50,003 nucleotides of DNA, taken from assembly GCA_030533005.1 (NCBI GenBank), contig JAUNJX010000012.1, positions 1 to 50,003 on the forward strand. Reading direction: 5' to 3'. Positions 25,346 through 35,374 of the stretch are shown here, piece after piece. The notes below the pieces were generated by a model, which saw only the letters and a list, made by a program, of their open reading frames with translations, had not been told where the DNA came from and ran no database searches. Source of the stretch: Clostridia bacterium (GTDB lineage: Bacteria > Bacillota > Clostridia > Christensenellales > CAG-138). The position numbers and the translations under genes were made by a program. Positions within the stretch are counted from its first letter, which is position 1. Every line of letters begins with the position of its first letter.

Positions 25346-27526
25346 ATGGAGAAGGAAAAACGGAATCCCGCGACGGATGACGCAGAAGAATTGCTCGCGC
25401 TGCTGGGGAAGGGAAAGAAAAAGAGGTTCAGCTTGAAAAAACTGCTTCTGTTCGGCGGCGGCGCGCTGGCGCTGGGGGCGGCGGCGTTCTTCGGCATCCG
25501 CGCCGCGCGGCAAAAGGCTGCGTCCACGGAGGTGGTGTATCGAGAATACACCGTGGAGCGGGGCGACGTGATCGTGGGACAAACGGAAAGCTCCTCGATC
25601 TCCCTTGTGCGCAAGGTCGTGCAGTTTCCCATATCCGCTACCGTATCTGAAATTTACGTCAAGGCGGGCTCCATGGTGGCGCCGGGGGACGCGCTTGTCA
25701 AGTTTGACGTGACGGAGGTGCAGCAGGGCTTGGACAGCTATAGGCTGCTGCTGGAGGATGCGGCGCTGGAGCTGGAACAGGCGAAGCTGCAGCAGGATAC
25801 CAAGCTCTTGGAGGCGGGGCAAAAGCTTGAGGAAAGCGAGAAGAAGGGCGATCTGGCAACGCAGAACGAAAATTTGACCAACGCGCAGCTTACCTTAAAC
25901 TACGACAACGCCGTGACGGCGCTCAAAAAGGCGCAGGACGAATATACGGATTACTGCATCAAAAACGCGGATTTCTCCACGGACAACGCGCGATTGGAGA
26001 GTTACAAGGCGCAGCAGGAATATTATAACGACAGGGTGACGGAATATACACAGCTGCAATCGGATCTGAAAAGCTACCAAAGCCTTTTGACCTCGGCGGA
26101 GCTTAAGAAGGGCGCGATACTCGTGCCTATGGAGGATTATAACGCGTGGCTTTCCGCCAAGGACAATGAGATCATCGCGGCAAGAAGCGAGAGCGAAGTG
26201 AAAAAGGCCGCGTATGACGCGGCGGCGCAGGCGCTTGCCGCCCTTATCGCAAGCGGCACGGCCACCGATGAGGAAATCGCCGCTGCCGGCGCGACGTCGG
26301 AGCTTGCGGAGCTGGAATACAACATGGCGCTTTCCTCCATCACAGAGCTGGAGGAGGAGAAGGCGGAAACCATCGCCAACTACGAAAAGCGCACGACCAT
26401 ACAGGCGGAGATCGACAAATATACGAGCCTGATCAATGGCTTGGGCGACTCTGCCAACATAGAATCCGAGCTTGCCGCACTCAAACGCAACCAGACCGCC
26501 GCGCAGTCCGCCTATACCGATTACAACACATGGTTTAAAGAAAAATACGGCAGCATCACGACGGCCAAGGACTTGATTACGGCACTGGAAACCGCGCAGG
26601 CCTCCATGCAAAAGGCGAATCTGGCCTTGGAGGAGGCGGGGCTCAAGAGCGAAACGGACGCCATGGCTGCGGAGCATACCGCAGAGCTTTCCAAGCAGGA
26701 GGCGGAAACGGCGGGTGTTAGCTATGAGCTTACGGAGATGGAGCTGACCCAAAAGGTCGCAAGCGCGCAGGAAAACTACAATACGTTTGAAAAGCAGCTT
26801 GCCGAGGTCGAGGAGATGGTCGCCAACGACGGCGTCGTGTACGCCGATCATACCGGCATGATCGTGTCGGTGAACGTGAGCGTGGGCGACAAGGTATCCG
26901 TCAATGTCAACACGGACACGCACCTGATCACCTCCTATGCGTCCATCCTCACCATCAACGTCATCGACGACGTGTATGTGCCCATCACCATCTCCGAGGA
27001 GGATATCCTTTCCGTTTCGATCGGGCAGGAGGCGCAGGTAAAAATGACGGCCTTCCCGGATAAGGTGTTCGAGGCGGTGGTGGACAGCATTTCCGCCGAG
27101 TCCGCGCGCTCCGGCGCTGCGACAGTCAGCTACACCGTGACGGTCAAGTTTAAGGAAAAGAACGAGCTTGCCATGTACGAGGGGATGAGCGCCGAGGTGA
27201 CGCTCATCGACGAGGCCGCCCTGGACGTGTTATACGTTAACACCAAGGCCGTGGAGGGGAACGGCGACAAAGCCTCCGTCCTCATCAAGGGCAAGGAGGA
27301 GAATACCGTGGCGCTTATCACCACGGGCTTTACGGACGGGCAGAATATTGAGATCACCTCCGGCGTTTCCGAGGGCGACGTGCTGCTAGCCGCAAGCGGC
27401 GTGGGCGGCACGGGGGCGAGCGCAAACGCCGCGCAGGGCGGGCGTACGGGCGCGCAGGGCGATATGCCGGATATGGGCGGCATGCCTGCGGGCGGCGAGA
27501 GGACGGAAGGACGCGGCGCACAATGA
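25346..27526 (+). CDS. HlyD/MacA-type (YknX-like) adaptor with very long coiled coil
   Basis: This membrane-anchored adaptor links the permease to the cell exterior. A basic cytoplasmic segment and one span (about residues 33-52) are followed by a first lipoyl half (VERGDVIVGQ...), a coiled-coil region of about 370 residues (about 120-492), the second lipoyl half (DGVVYADHTGMIVSVNVSVGDKV), a beta-barrel and a membrane-proximal domain. The C-terminus (about 685-726) is Gly/Met/Ala-rich with GDMPDMGGMPAGG. At 726 aa it is nearly twice the size of E. coli MacA, all from the coiled coil. GCGGAGG precedes the ATG at 25346; the TTG at 25322 is less likely. It overlaps the permease gene by four bases. 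Confidence 0.88.
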   Translation: MEKEKRNPATDDAEELLALLGKGKKKRFSLKKLLLFGGGALALGAAAFFGIRAARQKAASTEVVYREYTVERGDVIVGQTESSSISLVRKVVQFPISATVSEIYVKAGSMVAPGDALVKFDVTEVQQGLDSYRLLLEDAALELEQAKLQQDTKLLEAGQKLEESEKKGDLATQNENLTNAQLTLNYDNAVTALKKAQDEYTDYCIKNADFSTDNARLESYKAQQEYYNDRVTEYTQLQSDLKSYQSLLTSAELKKGAILVPMEDYNAWLSAKDNEIIAARSESEVKKAAYDAAAQALAALIASGTATDEEIAAAGATSELAELEYNMALSSITELEEEKAETIANYEKRTTIQAEIDKYTSLINGLGDSANIESELAALKRNQTAAQSAYTDYNTWFKEKYGSITTAKDLITALETAQASMQKANLALEEAGLKSETDAMAAEHTAELSKQEAETAGVSYELTEMELTQKVASAQENYNTFEKQLAEVEEMVANDGVVYADHTGMIVSVNVSVGDKVSVNVNTDTHLITSYASILTINVIDDVYVPITISEEDILSVSIGQEAQVKMTAFPDKVFEAVVDSISAESARSGAATVSYTVTVKFKEKNELAMYEGMSAEVTLIDEAALDVLYVNTKAVEGNGDKASVLIKGKEENTVALITTGFTDGQNIEITSGVSEGDVLLAASGVGGTGASANAAQGGRTGAQGDMPDMGGMPAGGERTEGRGAQ

Positions 27527-28893
27527 TCCGATTCGGTGAAATACTGCGTCTGGTGTGGATCAACATCATGGAAAACAAGGTGAAGATGATGCTGACGTCG
27601 CTGGGCATCATCGTGGGCGCCGCCACCATCGTGCTGGTCATCGCCGTGGGACGCGGCGGGCAGGCGGAGGTTGCGGATCAGTTCAAAAACCTCAACGCGG
27701 GCGCCATCGACGTAAGCGTGGGCGACGGTATCGATATGGACGCCATGTTTGCAGCGGGCGGCATGCCCGGCGGTATGGGCGGCATGCCACCGGGCGGTAT
27801 GTCAGGCGGCATGCCCAATATGGGCGGCGGCACACGCGGCGGCACGGGCGGTATGTCAGGCGGCATGCCAAGCGGCATGGGCGGCACAAGCTCCCGCCGC
27901 AGCAACAGCGCCCGCCCCGGCTCCACGCGGCTCGATATGGAGGACGTGGAGGACATCAAGACCTTCGTTTCCGGCGTGGAGGAGGTGACGATCCTGCAAA
28001 GCGCCGACACGACGGTGTTTGGCGGCGTCTTGGAGGAGGAGATGGAGGCGACCGTCGTGGGGGTGCTCGACAACTACGATACAGTCAGCAACCTTACTGC
28101 CCTCTACGGCCGCTTTATAGAGGCGGAGGACAACGAAACCAACGCCTATGTGGCGGTGATCGGCTATTCGCTTGCCGCCGAGATATTCGAGTACGCGGCC
28201 TATGCCTACGGCGATTATCTCACCATCGACAGCAAGAATTACGAGATCGTGGGCGTGCTTGACACCATGGGCTCCGTATCCTCCGGCATAAGCCCCGATA
28301 CGGCGGTCTATATCCCCTATAACACGGCGGAAAAGTATGTGTTCGGCGGGCAGGAGAGCCCCAAGATCACGGCGATCGCGTCCAGCGTCGGCAATGTAGA
28401 GCAGGCCATGACGGACATCGAAGCGATCCTTACGGAAAACTATCCCACCGCGAGCTTTGACGTGACCGACGCGGGGAGCGCTATGGAGGCGGCCACAAGC
28501 TCCGCCGACACGCTTGCGTCGCTGCTGCTGGCCGTGGCCACCATCGTGTTCGCGGTGGGCGGCATCGGCATTATGAACGTGCTGTTTGTCACCGTGCAGG
28601 AGCGCACGGGGGAGATCGGCATCCTTAAGGCCATCGGCTTCTCACGAAACGCCATCTTGCTGGAGTTCTTATTGGAAGCGGCGCTCATCAGCGTCATTGG
28701 CGGGGTGCTGGGCGTGCTTTTGAGCTTTGCGCTCATTCCGGTGCTGGAATGGACGGGCACGCGCATGGAAAATAGCGTCTGGGGCTGGGTGCTGGCGCTG
28801 CTCTTTGCCGTGGTGACGGGCACGGTGTTTGGCTTTTATCCCGCGTGGAAGGCGTCGCGCCTTAACCCCATCGAAGCGCTGAATCAGGAGTAA
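27523..28893 (+). CDS. MacB/YknZ-type ABC permease with Met/Gly-rich extracytoplasmic insertion
   Basis: The protein has one N-terminal span, a large extracytoplasmic MacB_PCD domain and three C-terminal spans of an FtsX-like domain (about residues 325-450) containing the typical GGIGIMNVLFVTVQERTGEI and ending with the family motif PAWKASRLNPIEAL. Residues about 76-126 are an insertion rich in Gly, Met, Pro and Ser, with nine methionines spaced mostly three to five residues apart. It contains an exact 24-bp DNA repeat. Length is 456 aa versus about 390-400 for YknZ-like permeases, the excess being this insertion. It works with the ATPase encoded four bases downstream. Methionine spacing of this kind is known from copper(I)-handling proteins, but metal transport here is only a hypothesis. 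Confidence 0.9.
   Translation: MIRFGEILRLVWINIMENKVKMMLTSLGIIVGAATIVLVIAVGRGGQAEVADQFKNLNAGAIDVSVGDGIDMDAMFAAGGMPGGMGGMPPGGMSGGMPNMGGGTRGGTGGMSGGMPSGMGGTSSRRSNSARPGSTRLDMEDVEDIKTFVSGVEEVTILQSADTTVFGGVLEEEMEATVVGVLDNYDTVSNLTALYGRFIEAEDNETNAYVAVIGYSLAAEIFEYAAYAYGDYLTIDSKNYEIVGVLDTMGSVSSGISPDTAVYIPYNTAEKYVFGGQESPKITAIASSVGNVEQAMTDIEAILTENYPTASFDVTDAGSAMEAATSSADTLASLLLAVATIVFAVGGIGIMNVLFVTVQERTGEIGILKAIGFSRNAILLEFLLEAALISVIGGVLGVLLSFALIPVLEWTGTRMENSVWGWVLALLFAVVTGTVFGFYPAWKASRLNPIEALNQE
27792..27869 (+). repeat. 24-bp direct repeat inside the permease insertion
   Basis: The 24 bases at 27792-27815 recur exactly at 27846-27869, 54 bases (18 codons) apart and in frame, encoding the same Gly-Met-Ser-Gly-Gly-Met core. 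This suggests that the low-complexity insertion grew by slippage or recombination. Confidence 0.85.
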
Positions 28894-28896
28894 GGT

Positions 28897-29592
<696 letters not shown>

Positions 29593-29610
29593 GATTTAGC
29601 TGCATGGGAT

Positions 29611-29638
29611 TTGCTTGCGCGCCGGAATATGGTACAAT
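29611..29638 (+). promoter_or_regulatory. Promoter of the fumarase gene, inside the preceding terminator
   Basis: TTGCTT, a 16-base spacer and TACAAT are present. The start point near 29645 would lie in the loop of the terminator at 29617-29664, so messages from this promoter lack the 5' arm of that stem. Confidence 0.45.
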
Positions 29639-29664
29639 GCTCCATAGGCCGGCGCGCTTTTTTT
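29617..29664 (+). terminator. Rho-independent terminator of the efflux operon
   Basis: GCGCGCCGG pairs perfectly with CCGGCGCGC and is followed by seven Ts. The interior TATGG/CCATA adds a second short stem. Confidence 0.75.
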
Positions 29665-29709
29665 GCGCTTCGGCGCAGAATCGTGTATTTTTCCTTGAAG
29701 GAGCGCAAT

Positions 29710-31104
<1,395 letters not shown>

Positions 31105-31123
31105 AATACTGGAGGCAATATAG

Positions 31124-32278
31124 ATGAACCGTTATGACTTTACCACCGTGAAACCCGATCGCAGCACGGACTGCAACGTATATACCCGCATGGACGCCAT
31201 GGGTATCACAACGCCCGACGCCATCCCCTTTGCCGTGGCCGAAATGATGTTCCCCATCGCGCCGCCCATACTCGACGCGCTCCACAAAACGGCGGACAAC
31301 GCCTACTTTGGCTACCGGCAGAACGAGGCGCCCTTTCGGCAGGCCGTGTGCGCGTGGATGGCGAAAAAGGGCGCGGCGCTCACACCGGAGCAGATCGTGC
31401 CCTCGCATGGCGTGGTGACGGGGCTTGGCAACGCCATCCGCGCCTATACACAGCCCGGCGATCCTGTCTTGATCCAGCCGCCCGTATACGGCCCCTTCAT
31501 GCAGGTGCTCCGCGAGAACGAGCGCAGGATCGTGGAAAATCCGCTCATCCTGCGGGACGGGCGGTATGAGATGGATTTTGCGGATATGGAGCAGAAGCTC
31601 CTTCAAGGCGTCAAGCTCTTTATCCTTTGCAGCCCCCACAATCCCGTGGGTCGCGTGTGGACGCGGGCGGAGCTTTCCCGCGTGCATGCGCTGTGCGCCC
31701 GCTTTGGCGTACCCGTGCTTTCGGACGAGATCCATCAGGATATCCTGCGTCCCGGCGTGGAGTTTACGCCTTACATGCTGCTTGATCCGGATTGCGCGGC
31801 CTTTAGCGCCGCGTCCAAGACCTTCAATATCGCGGGTCTTTCGCAAGCGTACTTCTACACGAAAAACGAAGAAAAGCTGCGGCTTTTTGAAAACGCCGCC
31901 AAGCGGGACAGCGGCGAGGTGTTTAATCCCTTCGGGATGGCCGCGACCGCGGCGGCGTATACGCACGGCGAGGCATGGATGCGGGAAATGCTTGCTGTCG
32001 TCTATGAGAACGCGGACATGCTCCAATCGCGCGCGGAGGCTTTGGGTCTGCCTATGCCAAGGCTTGAGGGGACGTATCTTTGCTGGCTGGATATGCGTCC
32101 GCTTGGCCTTGACGCGAAAGCGCTGCAGGAACTGCTGGTGCGCGCGGGCATAGAGGCGACGCAGGGCAGCTTTTTCGGGCCTGTCGGCGAGGGCTTTATC
32201 CGCCTGAACGTGGCCTGCCCCACGCAAGCGCTGCAAGCGGCGATCGCGCGGCTGGAGCGCGCGCTTGCGCAAAGGTAG
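31124..32278 (+). CDS. MalY/PatB-type PLP-dependent aminotransferase-fold enzyme (putative C-S lyase)
   Basis: A fold-type I PLP protein of 384 residues. The Schiff-base lysine is K232 in SAASKTFNIAGL, with LCSPHNPVGRVW and LSDEIHQDI marking the cofactor pocket; this combination is typical of MalY/PatB cystathionine beta-lyases. In that family the N-terminal region usually reads WVADMDF; here it reads FAVAEMMF, an unusual change near the substrate site. GGAGG precedes the ATG by eight bases, 19 bases after fumC, so co-transcription is likely. Probable role is beta-elimination of a sulfur amino acid, but the substrate may differ from cystathionine. Confidence 0.82.
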   Translation: MNRYDFTTVKPDRSTDCNVYTRMDAMGITTPDAIPFAVAEMMFPIAPPILDALHKTADNAYFGYRQNEAPFRQAVCAWMAKKGAALTPEQIVPSHGVVTGLGNAIRAYTQPGDPVLIQPPVYGPFMQVLRENERRIVENPLILRDGRYEMDFADMEQKLLQGVKLFILCSPHNPVGRVWTRAELSRVHALCARFGVPVLSDEIHQDILRPGVEFTPYMLLDPDCAAFSAASKTFNIAGLSQAYFYTKNEEKLRLFENAAKRDSGEVFNPFGMAATAAAYTHGEAWMREMLAVVYENADMLQSRAEALGLPMPRLEGTYLCWLDMRPLGLDAKALQELLVRAGIEATQGSFFGPVGEGFIRLNVACPTQALQAAIARLERALAQR

Positions 32279-32324
32279 AGGATCGCGCATAACGGCTGCA
32301 ATCAGCTTATATTTTACGAAATAC

Positions 32325-32353
32325 TACACAGGCGGCGGCGCGTGTGCTATAAT
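32325..32353 (+). promoter_or_regulatory. Promoter of the glucokinase gene
   Basis: TACACA, a 17-base spacer and a perfect TATAAT preceded by TGC (extended -10). The start point is near 32360, about 26 bases ahead of the start codon. Confidence 0.7.
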
Positions 32354-32385
32354 ACTTGGGAGTTTTTGAGTTTTTCGGAGGCAGT

Positions 32386-33336
32386 ATGAAATATCGTATC
32401 GGGATCGACTTGGGCGGAACCAACATCAAGGCGGGCGTAGTGGATGAGGACAATAGGATCGTAGCGTATGATACGCGCCCTACCGATGCGGATCGCCCTT
32501 TTGCTGAGGTCGTGCTTTCCATGGCGCAGTCCGCGAAGGACGCCGCCGCACAGCTTGATCTGACCTTGGCCGATTTCCCCTGCTTGGGCGTGGGCACGCC
32601 CGGCTCCGTGCAGCGTAAATTCGGCAAGGTGCTGCGCGCCGGCAATCTGAACTGGTACGATGTGCCGCTGCGCGACGAGCTGCAAAAGCATGTATCCACC
32701 CCCGTGTATGTCGGCAACGACGCGGACTGTGCGGCGGCGGGCGAATCCATTGCGGGTGCGGCGAAGGATTATAACAATGTGCTGCTCTTTACGCTGGGCA
32801 CCGGCGTGGGCGGCGGCATCATCATCGAAAAGAAGATATTCTCCGGCGGGGACGGTTTGGGCGCGGAGCTGGGGCATATCCCCCTCGTGTTTGAAGGTGT
32901 GCACTGCACCTGCGGCATCGACGGCTGCTTTGAAGCCTACGCCTCCGTGACGGGTCTTATCCGCCAGACGCGGGAGGCGATGGCGGCGCACCCCGATTCG
33001 CTTCTCAACAATCTTGCCGAGGAACGCGGCGTGGTCAACGGCCGCACACCCTTTGACGCGGCCAAGGCGGGCGACGCTGCGGCGCTTGCGGTCATTGACC
33101 GCTACATCTCCTATGTGGCGGCGGGCATCGGCGGCTGCATCAGTATTTTCCGACCCGAGATCGTGCTGCTTGGCGGCGGCGTGAGCCAGGAGGGGGCGTA
33201 TCTGATGGATCCTCTCAACGAGCGGCTGCCCAAATATGTGTTCGGCAGCGCCTATAACGGCGTTCCGATGGCCATTCAGGCGACGCTTGGCAACGACGCG
33301 GGCGTTATAGGTGCTGCGTATCTGGATATCGTATAA
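32386..33336 (+). CDS. glk: ROK-family glucokinase
   Basis: This cytosolic kinase phosphorylates glucose to glucose-6-phosphate with ATP. The 316-residue protein starts with GIDLGGTNIKAGVV (phosphate-1 loop), contains the sugar-binding catalytic region VYVGNDADCAA, the glycine-rich LGTGVGGGII and the ROK zinc motif CTCGIDGCFE. No N-terminal helix-turn-helix is present, so it is an enzyme and not a NagC-type repressor. CGGAGG precedes the ATG at 32386. It has its own promoter and is probably monocistronic. Confidence 0.92.
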   Translation: MKYRIGIDLGGTNIKAGVVDEDNRIVAYDTRPTDADRPFAEVVLSMAQSAKDAAAQLDLTLADFPCLGVGTPGSVQRKFGKVLRAGNLNWYDVPLRDELQKHVSTPVYVGNDADCAAAGESIAGAAKDYNNVLLFTLGTGVGGGIIIEKKIFSGGDGLGAELGHIPLVFEGVHCTCGIDGCFEAYASVTGLIRQTREAMAAHPDSLLNNLAEERGVVNGRTPFDAAKAGDAAALAVIDRYISYVAAGIGGCISIFRPEIVLLGGGVSQEGAYLMDPLNERLPKYVFGSAYNGVPMAIQATLGNDAGVIGAAYLDIV

Positions 33337-33362
33337 TTTTATGTAAAATCACTGCAACCTTT

Positions 33363-33393
33363 TTTTCTGCCTATACGTTTTATAGGCAGAAAA
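33363..33393. promoter_or_regulatory. 13-bp perfect inverted repeat before the DUF4349 gene
   Basis: TTTTCTGCCTATA and TATAGGCAGAAAA form a 13-bp stem with a five-base loop, 22 bases ahead of the next start codon. Neither strand has a U-run after the stem, so it is not a classic terminator. It may be an operator or a leader hairpin. Confidence 0.45.
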
Positions 33394-33414
33394 CGGATTT
33401 GGAGGTAATACACG

Positions 33415-34506
33415 ATGAAACGCAGATATCTTGCTATCCTGCTTTTGCTGGCGTTGCTGCTGACGGGATGTTCTTCGCAAAAGTCGGAGTCGGCCACGGC
33501 GGATATGGCTATGTTTGCCGCGCCCGCCGCTGCGGCGCCGGCGGCGGAGATGGCCTATGTGGAGGAATCGGTAGCGTATGACGTGGCGCAAACGAGCGCC
33601 GCGGCGGGTGGTGCGGGCAACGGCGCCGTGCCGGGCGACGCGACGCAGCAGCCTTCGCCGGATTACGGCGGACGCAAGATCATCCGCACCATTTCGCTGG
33701 AGCTCTATTCCAAGGATTTTGACGCGCACCTTGCGCAGCTTTTGAAGGATGTCGAGACGGCGGGCGGGTATGTCCAAAGCTCCAACGTTTACGGCACCAA
33801 GCCGGAGGTCGCGGGCGATCATGGCCGCAACGCCTCCATTGCCCTTCGCATCCCCGCAAGCGAGGTGGACGCGTTCGTTACGGCAGCCTCGGGGTATGGC
33901 GAGCTGCTCTCCCGCTCGGAGGATACCGAGGATGTGACGGACAGCTATTTCGATATCGAAACGCGTTTGTCCGTCAGCCGCACCACCTTGGAACGGCTGG
34001 AAAACATACTGGTCAAGACCAACAACCTTTCCGACATCATAGAGCTTGAGCAGGAGATCGCCCGCGTCACCACCGAGATCGAGCAGCTCACCACCAAGCT
34101 TCGCAAGTATGACGGCATGATCGAATATGCCACCGTCTATATCCAGCTGCAGGAGGAGGGGCTAAGAGTCGGCCCCGCCGCAAAGACCCCCTTTGGCCAG
34201 CGTGTAAGCGACGGCTTTAGCGAGAACCTGAGCGGCCTTGGCAATTTCCTTGAGGATTTGGCCGTATTCCTGCTTGCAAGCTCTCCCGTGCTCGTGCCGT
34301 TGCTGCTGATCGCGTGGCTGGCCGTGCATCTTTTCCGCAAACGTTTAGCCTCTCGCGCCCCGGATGCGCCGTGCGAGGGCTTTAGAGAGCGGCGGGCGAG
34401 AAAAAAGGCGGAGCGGCAGGCAAAGCTGACAGGCGTGCGGAATATCAAGATCGAAATACCCGAAGTGCCCGTGAATAAAGAGGAGAAGCAGGATGAAAAC
34501 AAATAG
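33415..34506 (+). CDS. DUF4349 lipoprotein
   Basis: A lipoprotein signal ends in LLTGC (Cys19), followed by an Ala-rich, low-complexity linker to about residue 80. The DUF4349 domain (about 85-310) has a beta-rich start (RKIIRTISLELYS), a coiled coil (about 180-235) and a C-terminal membrane span (about 283-307). A highly basic cytoplasmic tail of about 55 residues follows. The protein is thus anchored at both ends. DUF4349 proteins are common in Gram-positive bacteria and lack an assigned function. GGAGG precedes the ATG. Its 3' end overlaps the next lipoprotein gene by 14 bases. Confidence 0.85.
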   Translation: MKRRYLAILLLLALLLTGCSSQKSESATADMAMFAAPAAAAPAAEMAYVEESVAYDVAQTSAAAGGAGNGAVPGDATQQPSPDYGGRKIIRTISLELYSKDFDAHLAQLLKDVETAGGYVQSSNVYGTKPEVAGDHGRNASIALRIPASEVDAFVTAASGYGELLSRSEDTEDVTDSYFDIETRLSVSRTTLERLENILVKTNNLSDIIELEQEIARVTTEIEQLTTKLRKYDGMIEYATVYIQLQEEGLRVGPAAKTPFGQRVSDGFSENLSGLGNFLEDLAVFLLASSPVLVPLLLIAWLAVHLFRKRLASRAPDAPCEGFRERRARKKAERQAKLTGVRNIKIEIPEVPVNKEEKQDENK

Positions 34507-35299
34507 TATGAGAAGAATGGCCGTTGTGGGGGCGCTGTGCGCAAGCATGCTGCTGCTCTTGGGCGGCTGCAAATCGGAGGAGCAGATCGCGGCGGGCGTG
34601 CAGTCCACCACGGGCATCAGGGACGTTGTCTATAACGAAGCGCCGGAGGTAGTTATGAGCACCATCGTAGTCAAGGGAAGCGGCGAGATCAAAACCGTGC
34701 CGGATACCGCATCCATCACCTTTAACGTAAGAACCAAGGACAAGGACGCCGTCACGGCGCAGGCGCAGAATGAGGAGATCATTCAAGCGCTCCTGGAGGT
34801 GCTAAAGACGGACAGCATCGCGGAAAAGGATATCAAGACCGCCAACATCAGCATGTATGAGCAGTTCGACTACAGCAAGAACGAGCCTGTGCTTACCGGC
34901 TATGAAGCCTCCAACAACGTGAAGGTCACCATACGCGATGTGGCAAACATCAGCACGATCATCGCGGACGCCCTTACGGCGGGGGTGACGAGCTACGATG
35001 GCCTTACCTTCTCCGTAACGGACACCGCGGGCGATTATGATAAGGCGCTTGCGGCCGCCGTAGAGGACGCAGGGCGAAAGGCTGCCGCGATTGCCGAGGC
35101 TGCGGGGCTGGAGCTCTCCGGCACCATGAAGATCGAGGAACAGTCCGTGAGCCAGCCCGCCCTCTATAGGGAGGCGGCCGCGGCGGACGGGGCGATGAAC
35201 GAATCGGCTGCCGCTGGGGCGGGTCCCAGCGTCTCCATGGGCGAGGTCACCACGCAGGCGGAGCTGGTCGTCACCTATGAGGTGCAAAAAGCGAAATAA
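34493..35299 (+). CDS. SIMPL-domain (DUF541) lipoprotein
   Basis: A lipoprotein signal ends in LLGGC (Cys26). Residues about 57-265 are a SIMPL/DUF541 domain, recognised by STIVVKGSGEIKTVPDTASI at the start and by the LAAAVEDAGRKAAAIAEAAGL helix in the second half. BP26-like members form oligomeric rings, but the role in Firmicutes is unknown. AGGAG lies within the end of the DUF4349 gene, so the two are translationally coupled and probably act together at the cell surface. Length (268 aa) is normal. A strong terminator follows. Confidence 0.87.
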   Translation: MKTNSMRRMAVVGALCASMLLLLGGCKSEEQIAAGVQSTTGIRDVVYNEAPEVVMSTIVVKGSGEIKTVPDTASITFNVRTKDKDAVTAQAQNEEIIQALLEVLKTDSIAEKDIKTANISMYEQFDYSKNEPVLTGYEASNNVKVTIRDVANISTIIADALTAGVTSYDGLTFSVTDTAGDYDKALAAAVEDAGRKAAAIAEAAGLELSGTMKIEEQSVSQPALYREAAAADGAMNESAAAGAGPSVSMGEVTTQAELVVTYEVQKAK

Positions 35300-35320
35300 C
35301 GTTACCACTTTTTCACAAAG

Positions 35321-35349
35321 ACAATCCCCTTTGCGGGATTGTTTTTTTT
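35321..35349 (+). terminator. Rho-independent terminator of the DUF4349/SIMPL unit
   Basis: ACAATCCC and GGGATTGT form an 8-bp stem with a six-base loop, followed by seven Ts. The T-run overlaps the -35 of the next promoter. Confidence 0.85.
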
Positions 35350-35367
35350 GTCCTGCGTTGTTATACT
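35339..35367 (+). promoter_or_regulatory. Extended -10 promoter giving a leaderless message
   Basis: TTGTTT, a 17-base spacer and TATACT preceded by TGT. The last -10 base is only eight bases before the ATG at 35375, so transcription should begin at or next to the start codon. Confidence 0.6.
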
Positions 35368-35374
35368 AACCACT

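Noticed and set aside
33363..33393. The 13-bp stem before DUF4349 as the glucokinase terminator
   Set aside because: Its T-run is on the 5' arm, not after the stem; neither strand has the terminator layout.
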